Below, one piece after another: positions 58,808 to 64,000 of a stretch of DNA of 64,000 nucleotides. This DNA is from Streptomyces acidiscabies. Its GTDB lineage: Bacteria > Actinomycetota > Actinomycetes > Streptomycetales > Streptomycetaceae. The position numbers and the translations under genes are program-made. The notes under the pieces are model-generated. The model had not been told where the DNA came from. It worked only from the letters and a program-made list of their open reading frames with translations, and ran no database searches. The stretch's first letter is position 1, and each line of letters begins with the position of its first letter. The stretch covers positions 3,844,001 through 3,908,000 of the forward strand of contig NZ_JAGJBY010000002.1 of assembly GCF_020010905.1 (NCBI RefSeq), written 5' to 3'.

Positions 58808-59500
58808 TCAGGCCCGCTTGATCACATGCGTCCGCAGGTCGTCCGCCGTCTGCTCCATGTGCCCGTCCATCGCCGCCCGCGCCGCCTCCGCGTCGCCCAA
58901 CTCCAGCGCGGCCAGCACCCGTTCGTGATGCGCGATGGCGTGCGTCCGGATCTCCGGCACGGCCGACGTCTCCCGCCGCCCCTCCACCAGCAGCGCCCCG
59001 AACGGCTCGAACAGCAGCGGCACGAACAGGTTTCCCGAGGCCCGCATCACGATGTCGTGGAAGTCGATGTCGGCCTGCACGAACAGTTCGGTGTCCGCGT
59101 GCTCGGCGGCCTCCCGCATCAGCTCCAACTGCCGCCGCAGATCCGCGAGATCCTTCTCCGTACGCCGCGTCGCGGCCAGCTCGCACGCGCCGTTCTCGAT
59201 CAGCCGCCGCGCCTCGATCAGCCGCTCCGACAGCGCCCCGCTCGCCGACCGGGAGGCGGCCCGCACGACGGGTTCGAGCGCCGTCCACCGGTCCGGCGGG
59301 TTGACGTACGTGCCGCGCCCGCGCACCATCCGTACGACGTTCTGCGCGCGCAGCGCCTTCACGGCCTCGCGCACGGTCAGCCGGCTCACCCCGCCGATCC
59401 CGGACAGCTCGCCCTCGGGCGGGAGGGCGCTGTCCGGCGGGTACTGCCCGTCGATGATCGCGGTCAGCAACTGCTCCGCGAGGTCGTCTGCGAGGGACAT
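58808..59500 (-). CDS. GntR/FadR family regulator of the acid-sugar operon
   Basis: 230 residues: N-terminal winged helix (about 1-68; LPPEGELSGIGGVSRLTVRE then AVKALRAQNVVRMVRGRGTY) and a C-terminal FCD helical domain with metal-binding residues around DIDFHDIVMRASGN and HERVLAALELGD. First gene of the operon, 39 bases before the kinase. Its operator candidate lies in its own leader. Confidence 0.9.
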   Translation of the reverse strand: MSLADDLAEQLLTAIIDGQYPPDSALPPEGELSGIGGVSRLTVREAVKALRAQNVVRMVRGRGTYVNPPDRWTALEPVVRAASRSASGALSERLIEARRLIENGACELAATRRTEKDLADLRRQLELMREAAEHADTELFVQADIDFHDIVMRASGNLFVPLLFEPFGALLVEGRRETSAVPEIRTHAIAHHERVLAALELGDAEAARAAMDGHMEQTADDLRTHVIKRA

Positions 59501-59524
59501 GGACGTGTCTTTCGCTCGGCTCCT

Positions 59525-59549
59525 ACATCTGACGTCAGACGTCTGATGT
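59525..59549. promoter_or_regulatory. GntR operator candidate
   Basis: Contains the 12-bp palindrome TCAGACGTCTGA (59535-59546) overlapping TGACGTCA, inside a longer imperfect palindrome. It sits between the promoter and the GntR start codon. Confidence 0.65.
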
Positions 59550-59562
59550 CTCGGTGCCGGAA

Positions 59563-59591
59563 ACGATGGCAGCAGGGATGTGGGCCGTCAA
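59563..59591 (-). promoter_or_regulatory. Promoter of the GntR operon
   Basis: On the minus strand TTGACG (59586-59591), 17-base spacer, CATCGT (59563-59568). The -35 box lies partly in the loop of the terminator of the upstream ABC operon. Confidence 0.55.
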
Positions 59592-59606
59592 GACAACGGC
59601 CCACAT
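59578..59606 (-). terminator. Terminator hairpin of the peptide ABC operon
   Basis: Perfect 11-bp stem (59578-59588 with 59596-59606) with a seven-base loop, just beyond the ATPase stop at 59614. No T-run. Confidence 0.65.
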
Positions 59607-59613
59607 CGATCAG

Positions 59614-61227
59614 TCAGTTGGCGATCGCGTGCTGCCCAGGGATCGCCGCGAGCAGCTCGCGGGTGTACGCGTGCCCGGGCCGCGCGAACAGGTCGTCCGC
59701 CGTGCCCGTCTCGACGACCCGGCCCGACTTCATGACGGCGACCTCGTGCGCGAGCTGCCGGACCACGGCCAGGTCGTGCGAGATGAACAGGTACGCCACC
59801 CCCGTGTCGGCCTGCAACTCCGCGAGCAGCTCCAGGACTTGGGCCTGCACGGAGACGTCCAGCGCGGACACCGGCTCGTCGCACACCACGAGGTCCGGCG
59901 AGAGCGCCAGCGCCCGCGCGATCGCGACGCGTTGCCGCTGCCCGCCCGACAGCTCCGCCGGGTGGCGCTCCAGGTACGACGCCGGGAGCGCGACCCGGTC
60001 CAGCAACTCCCGTGCCCTCGCGAGCCGTTCGGTCCGGTCGCCGACCTTGAACGCGCGCAGCGGCTCGGTGATCGTCTCGCCGATCGAGAAGCGCGGGTCA
60101 AGGGAGGCGTACGGGTTCTGGTACACGAGCTGGGCCCGGCGCCGGAGTTGGCGTGTCCTCGCGCCGCGTACGGTCGTCACGTCGTCGCCGTCGAACAGGA
60201 TCTGCCCGGCCGACGCGTCCGTGAGGCGCAGGGCCAGGCGCGCGGTCGTCGACTTGCCCGAGCCGGACTCGCCGACCAGGGCGAGGGTGCGGCCCCGGTG
60301 CAGGGTGAGGCTGACGTCGTCCACGGCGCGCAGGGTGGTGCCGCCGGGGAGCTTGAACTCCTTGACCGCGTTCCGGAGTTCGAGGAGCGGGGTCGGTGAG
60401 GTGAGGGGTGCGGTGGGACGGGGGCGGGCCTCGGCGAGGCGCGGGGCGCTCGCCAACAAGCCGCGCGTGTAGGGGTGCTGAGGGTTCGTCAGGATCTCGT
60501 GTGTCGGGCCCGCTTCGACGACCTTGCCCTCGGACATGACGACCAACTGGCGTGCCCGGTCCGCCGCCACGCCCAGGTCGTGGGTGACGAGGAGGATCGC
60601 TGTACCCGTCTCCTCCGTGAGGTGCTGGAGGTGGTCGAGGATGACGCGCTGCACCGTGACGTCCAGCGCGCTCGTCGGCTCGTCCGCGATGATCAGTTCC
60701 GGGCGGGCGGCGATCGCGACGGCGATCAGGGCGCGTTGGCGCATGCCGCCGGAGAGCTCGTGCGGGTACTGCCGGGCACGCATCGCCGGTTCGGGCAGGC
60801 CCGCTTGCGCGAGGACGTCGATCGCCTCGCGGGGTGCTGTACGCCGGGTCGCCAGGCCGTGGATGCGCAGGACCTCGGCGACCTGCTCGCCGATCCGCTT
60901 GACCGGGTTCAGCGAGACGGTCGGGTCCTGCGGGACCAGGCCGATCCTGGCACCCCGGATCGTGCGCAACTCCGGTTCGGACAGGGCGGTGAGATCGTGC
61001 CGGCCGAACCGGACGGTTCCGGCGTCGATCCGCCCGTTCGCCGCGAGGAGCCGGGTGACCGCGTGCGCGGTCGTACTCTTGCCGGACCCCGACTCGCCCA
61101 CGACGGCGGTGATTTCACCGGCGCGGACGTCGAGGTCGACGCCGCGTACGGCGGGGACGCGGGCGCCGGTACGGGTGCCGTAAGAGGCGGTCAGGCCGCG
61201 TATCTCAAGAAGTGGCTCAGTGGTCAT
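59614..61227 (-). CDS. Fused double ATP-binding protein of an oligopeptide-type ABC importer (DppD-DppF)
   Basis: 537 residues carrying two complete ATPase domains. Each has Walker A GESGSGKSTT, a signature (ELSGGMRQRALIAVAIA; ELSGGQRQRVAIARALA), Walker B with DEPTSALDV or DEPVSALDV and a switch His (LLVTHDLGV; FISHDLAV). Each is followed by the oligopeptide-transporter C-terminal QHPYTRGLLAS or GHAYTRELLAA segment. The fusion replaces separate DppD and DppF proteins. Last gene of the operon. Confidence 0.92.
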   Translation of the reverse strand: MTTEPLLEIRGLTASYGTRTGARVPAVRGVDLDVRAGEITAVVGESGSGKSTTAHAVTRLLAANGRIDAGTVRFGRHDLTALSEPELRTIRGARIGLVPQDPTVSLNPVKRIGEQVAEVLRIHGLATRRTAPREAIDVLAQAGLPEPAMRARQYPHELSGGMRQRALIAVAIAARPELIIADEPTSALDVTVQRVILDHLQHLTEETGTAILLVTHDLGVAADRARQLVVMSEGKVVEAGPTHEILTNPQHPYTRGLLASAPRLAEARPRPTAPLTSPTPLLELRNAVKEFKLPGGTTLRAVDDVSLTLHRGRTLALVGESGSGKSTTARLALRLTDASAGQILFDGDDVTTVRGARTRQLRRRAQLVYQNPYASLDPRFSIGETITEPLRAFKVGDRTERLARARELLDRVALPASYLERHPAELSGGQRQRVAIARALALSPDLVVCDEPVSALDVSVQAQVLELLAELQADTGVAYLFISHDLAVVRQLAHEVAVMKSGRVVETGTADDLFARPGHAYTRELLAAIPGQHAIAN

Positions 61228-61285
61228 GCCAGTTGCCGATCTCTACGAAGTGCCAAATGCCGCCCGCTCTCAGGAAACGCCCCCC

Positions 61286-62164
61286 TCACACCCGCCCCCA
61301 CTCATCGTCCAACGCCCGCGCGATCCGGTTCGTCGACAGCACCGCCGCCGCGATCACCACCCCCGGCAACACCGTCAACCACCACGCGTTCGCCAGATAG
61401 TTGCGCCCGTCCGAGATCAACGTCCCCCACTCCGGCGCCGGCGGCGGAGCCCCGTACCCGAGGAAGCTCAGCGCCGACACCGCGAGGATCGCGCTGCCCA
61501 GCTCGATGGTCGCGAGGACGATCACCGGCCCGGCGGAGTTGGGCACGACATGCCGGCCCAGGACGGAGTACCAGCGGGCCCCGGACGCGTGCGCGGCCTC
61601 GACGTACACCGCCTGCCGCACCCGCAGCACCTCGGCCCGGGTCACCCGCGCGAACGGCGCCACACTCGCGATGCCGACCGCGATCGCGACCTTCACCGTG
61701 CCGTACCCCAGCGCGGTGACCAGCGCGAGGGACAGGAACAGCGCCGGGATCGACAGCAGGACGTCGACGACCCGCATGAGGACGTCGTCCACCCACCGCC
61801 CGACGAACCCGGCGATCAGCCCCAGCGCCCCGCCGACGACGAACGCGACGCCCACGGCGACCAGCGTGCCCTTGAGGGACAACTGGGCGCCGTGCACGAC
61901 CCGGGTGAACACGTCACGCCCCAACTCGTCCGTACCGAACCAGTGTTGGGAACTCGGCGCGCGGAAGTTCTCCGAAGGAACCCCCTTCAGCGGGTCCTTG
62001 GACGTGAACAGGTCCGGCCAGAACGCGGCCAGCACCACCAGCACGACGACCACGCCCGAGACGACGAGACCGGGCCGGCGCACCAAGAACCGCACCACGC
62101 GCCGGGGTTCGGGCGCGGGCTCGGCCCGCGCCTCGTCGGCCCTCTCCAGGACGGCCTGACTCAC
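61286..62164 (-). CDS. Peptide-type ABC transporter permease (DppC-like)
   Basis: 292 residues, about six membrane segments; first segment RRPGLVVSGVVVVLVVLAAF. FGTDELGRDVFTRVVHGAQL is the hallmark of DppC/OppC permeases, and the EAA loop is YVEAAHASGARWYSVLGRHV. The GTG start overlaps the partner permease stop (GTGA). Confidence 0.92.
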   Translation of the reverse strand: MSQAVLERADEARAEPAPEPRRVVRFLVRRPGLVVSGVVVVLVVLAAFWPDLFTSKDPLKGVPSENFRAPSSQHWFGTDELGRDVFTRVVHGAQLSLKGTLVAVGVAFVVGGALGLIAGFVGRWVDDVLMRVVDVLLSIPALFLSLALVTALGYGTVKVAIAVGIASVAPFARVTRAEVLRVRQAVYVEAAHASGARWYSVLGRHVVPNSAGPVIVLATIELGSAILAVSALSFLGYGAPPPAPEWGTLISDGRNYLANAWWLTVLPGVVIAAAVLSTNRIARALDDEWGRV

Positions 62165-63120
62165 GCGGCCACCGCCTTCCGGCTCGGCGCGACCACGATC
62201 CGGGGATCGAGCAGCGGATAGACGAGGTCGACGAGGAGGTTCGCCAGCACGAACACCAGCGCCCCGAACACGACGACCCCTTGGACCAGCGGAATGTCCT
62301 GCGCGGTGACGGCGGCTGCGGTCACCCGCCCGAGCCCGTCGCGCGAGAACACCGTCTCGACGACGACAGACCCGGCGACGAGCTGCCCGACGAGCAGCCC
62401 CACGACGGTCAGCGCGGGCAGCGACGCGTTGCGCAGCGCGTGCCGCAGATGGATGCGCCACCGCCCGGCGCCCTTCGCGCGAGCCGTCTCGACGTACGCC
62501 TGATCCAGCGCCGTGAGCAGGCTCTTGGCCAGCACCTGCGCGACCAGCGCGCCGGTCGGGACGGCGAGGGTGACGGCGGGCAGGATCAGCCCGTCCAGCC
62601 CGTCGTTGCCGAACGCCGGGAACCAGCGCAGCCGGAACGAGAACAGCTCGACGAGGACCAGCCCGACCCAGAACGTCGGCACCGACACCCCGAGCGGCGG
62701 CAGCGACAGCAGCGTCTGCCGCAGCCAGCGCGCCCGCGTGTACGTCGCGAGGACCGCGAGCCCGCCCCCGCAGACCACCGCCAACAGCAGGGCCAGCGAG
62801 GTGAGTTGCAGGGTCTGCGGCAGCGCGTCGGCGATCGTCGAGGCGACCGGGCGGCCGGTGGAGATCGCGTCGCCGAAGTCGCCGCGCACCGCCCGCCCCA
62901 ACGCGTCCGCGTACTGCGCGAGAAGCGGCTTGTCGAACCCGTACTCGCTTCGCAGCGCGGCGAGTTGGGCCGGGTCGATCTGCGCCGAGTCCGCACCGGC
63001 CCCGGCCATCGCCGAGACCGGGTCGCCCGGCAGGTAGTAGAGGATCACGAACGACACCGTGAACGCCGCCCACAGCACGCCCACCGCCTGGGCGAGCCGT
63101 TTCAGCACGTATCCGCGCAC
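62161..63120 (-). CDS. Peptide-type ABC transporter permease (DppB-like)
   Basis: 319 residues, about six membrane segments. The N-terminal LKRLAQAVGVLWAAFTVSFV and YLPGDPVSAMAG, the LRSEYGFDKPLLAQYADAL loop and the EAA loop YVETARAKGAGRWRIHLRHA are DppB features. GTG start four bases after the binding-protein stop. Substrates of such systems range from peptides to nickel or glycosides. Confidence 0.92.
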   Translation of the reverse strand: MRGYVLKRLAQAVGVLWAAFTVSFVILYYLPGDPVSAMAGAGADSAQIDPAQLAALRSEYGFDKPLLAQYADALGRAVRGDFGDAISTGRPVASTIADALPQTLQLTSLALLLAVVCGGGLAVLATYTRARWLRQTLLSLPPLGVSVPTFWVGLVLVELFSFRLRWFPAFGNDGLDGLILPAVTLAVPTGALVAQVLAKSLLTALDQAYVETARAKGAGRWRIHLRHALRNASLPALTVVGLLVGQLVAGSVVVETVFSRDGLGRVTAAAVTAQDIPLVQGVVVFGALVFVLANLLVDLVYPLLDPRIVVAPSRKAVAA

Positions 63121-63124
63121 CGGC

Positions 63125-64000
63125 TCAGCCGATCCACGTGTCGTGGAGCTGGATACGACTGGAGGCGTCGAAGGCCAGGCCGTGCACCTTCTTCGCCACG
63201 CCGAGCTGTGTCTGGAGTTCGACGACCGGCACGGTGTAGGCGTTGTCGACGATCAACTGCTGTGCCTGGGCGACGAGTTCCTTGCGCCGGGCGGGGTCGG
63301 TGGCCGCCGCCTGCCCGGTGAGCGCGGTGTCCAGCGGTGTCGCGGGCAGCCGGTAGAGGTTCGCGAGCTTCGTGGAGAACGAGGAGCGCAGGATGTCCGG
63401 GTCGGCGCGGGTGATGTTGCCCCACAGGCCGTCGAAGTCGCCGGACTGCTGGACCTGGGCGAGCTGCGAGATCTGGAGCTGCTGGAGGACGATGCCGACT
63501 CCGACTTCCTTCAGCTGCTGCTGGATCAGCTCCAGGGCGGGCTGGTTGGTCGCCGAGTTCGCGAACCACTTCACCGTCAGGCTGAGTTTCGCGCCGTCCT
63601 TCGTACGGATGCCGTCGCCGCCCGGCTTCCAACCAGCCGCGTCCAGCAGGGACTTGGCCTTCGCCGCGTCGAACGCCAGGCCCGCGCCGAGGTCGGTGTA
63701 GTCGGGGGTCGTGTGGGCGAGGACGCTCGTCGCCGGCTGGGTGCCGGTCGGGAAGACGGTCGTGGCGACCTGCTGCCGGTCGATCGCGGTCCGGATCGCC
63801 TGCCGGACGCGGACGTCCTTGAGGACCGGCCGCGCGTTGTTCAGCGACAGGCCGAACACGATCCCCGGGTTGGCCCGCCGCTGGAGGTTCACCGAACCGC
63901 CTTGCAGCGCCGCCTCGTTGGCCTTGCCGACGCTGCTGATCGCGTCGACCTGACCGGACTGGAGACTCCCCGCGCGTACGCCCGCCTCGGGCACCACCTT
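63125..64000 (-). CDS. ABC transporter substrate-binding protein, family 5 (N-terminal part outside window)
   Basis: The C-terminal 290 or so residues of an oligopeptide/nickel-type binding protein; the gene continues past the right edge. FGLSLNNARPVLKDVRVRQA then IRTAIDRQQV is the family signature helix, followed by DAAKAKSLLDAAGWKPGGDG and IRTKDGAKLSLTVKW. The signal peptide is not in the window, so lipoprotein status cannot be judged. First gene of the Dpp-type operon. Confidence 0.88.
   Translation of the reverse strand, partial: KVVPEAGVRAGSLQSGQVDAISSVGKANEAALQGGSVNLQRRANPGIVFGLSLNNARPVLKDVRVRQAIRTAIDRQQVATTVFPTGTQPATSVLAHTTPDYTDLGAGLAFDAAKAKSLLDAAGWKPGGDGIRTKDGAKLSLTVKWFANSATNQPALELIQQQLKEVGVGIVLQQLQISQLAQVQQSGDFDGLWGNITRADPDILRSSFSTKLANLYRLPATPLDTALTGQAAATDPARRKELVAQAQQLIVDNAYTVPVVELQTQLGVAKKVHGLAFDASSRIQLHDTWIG

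Noticed and set aside
1..64000. Insertion sequences, CRISPR arrays, tRNA or rRNA genes
   Set aside because: Looked for transposase motifs, regularly spaced repeats and cloverleaf-like sequences on both strands and found none that hold up. The 120-bp direct repeats lack terminal inverted repeats or an associated transposase.

Overview
The window is very GC-rich DNA with strong third-position G/C, TTGAC-N17-TAnnnT type promoters, GTGA/ATGA start-stop overlaps and families typical of Streptomyces (LAL regulator, F420-type LLM oxidoreductase, tripeptidyl-aminopeptidase-like hydrolase, many LacI-controlled sugar importers). I read it as a chromosomal segment of a Streptomyces or close relative. 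No rRNA, tRNA, CRISPR array or intact transposase was seen.

Layout. 0-16.5 kb is mixed housekeeping and regulation: a partial Nudix hydrolase, a DeoR regulator, an LLM oxidoreductase with a phytoene/squalene synthase-like enzyme, an MmpS-like lipid-envelope-type protein, two related response regulators without adjacent kinases, a DsbA/FrnE-like oxidoreductase, an S53 secreted peptidase under a large LuxR (LAL) regulator, an S66 LD-carboxypeptidase, a histidine phosphatase, a molybdopterin sulfite-oxidase-like enzyme with its flavin reductase, a quinone oxidoreductase, a GNAT enzyme and a TetR regulator.

16.5-29.9 kb is the most unusual part. It is bracketed by two copies of a roughly 120-bp direct repeat (16538-16656 and 29824-29943). 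Between them lie a polyamine-type ABC importer (binding protein, two permeases, ATPase), an XRE-cupin regulator, and a tightly overlapping operon. That operon joins homoprotocatechuate-type ring cleavage (HpaD-like dioxygenase, HpaI-like aldolase, FAH-family isomerase/decarboxylase, cupin) with Puu-type gamma-glutamylation chemistry (glutamine-synthetase-like ligase, PuuC-like aldehyde dehydrogenase, PuuD-like gamma-glutamyl hydrolase). A MarR regulator and a solitary Tat-exported binding protein close it. Fragments of a flavin reductase and of a PLP enzyme mark edges. I infer a catabolic island for an imported catechol-bearing or aromatic-linked amine; the substrate is not known.

29.9-33.9 kb carries a secreted aminopeptidase-like hydrolase, a nucleoside-kinase-like P-loop protein, GalU and an SDR. 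34-43 kb is a LacI-regulated glycoside locus: a secreted clan-A-like glycosidase with carbohydrate-binding modules, an ABC sugar importer, and a GH36 alpha-galactosidase divergent from its repressor with two perfect 14-bp palindromes. 43-55 kb is a second LacI-regulated locus: GH43 with ricin-type lectin, a 1086-residue (alpha/alpha)6-type glycosidase with discoidin domains, a LacI regulator, an ABC importer and a GH127 beta-L-arabinofuranosidase. This is the enzyme set expected for beta-arabinooligosaccharides of plant hydroxyproline-rich glycoproteins. The two main promoters share an operator, and two genes carry rare TTA codons.

55-59.5 kb is a GntR-controlled four-carbon sugar-acid operon (kinase, dehydrogenase, GntP permease). 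59.6-64 kb is an oligopeptide-type ABC importer whose binding-protein gene runs off the end.
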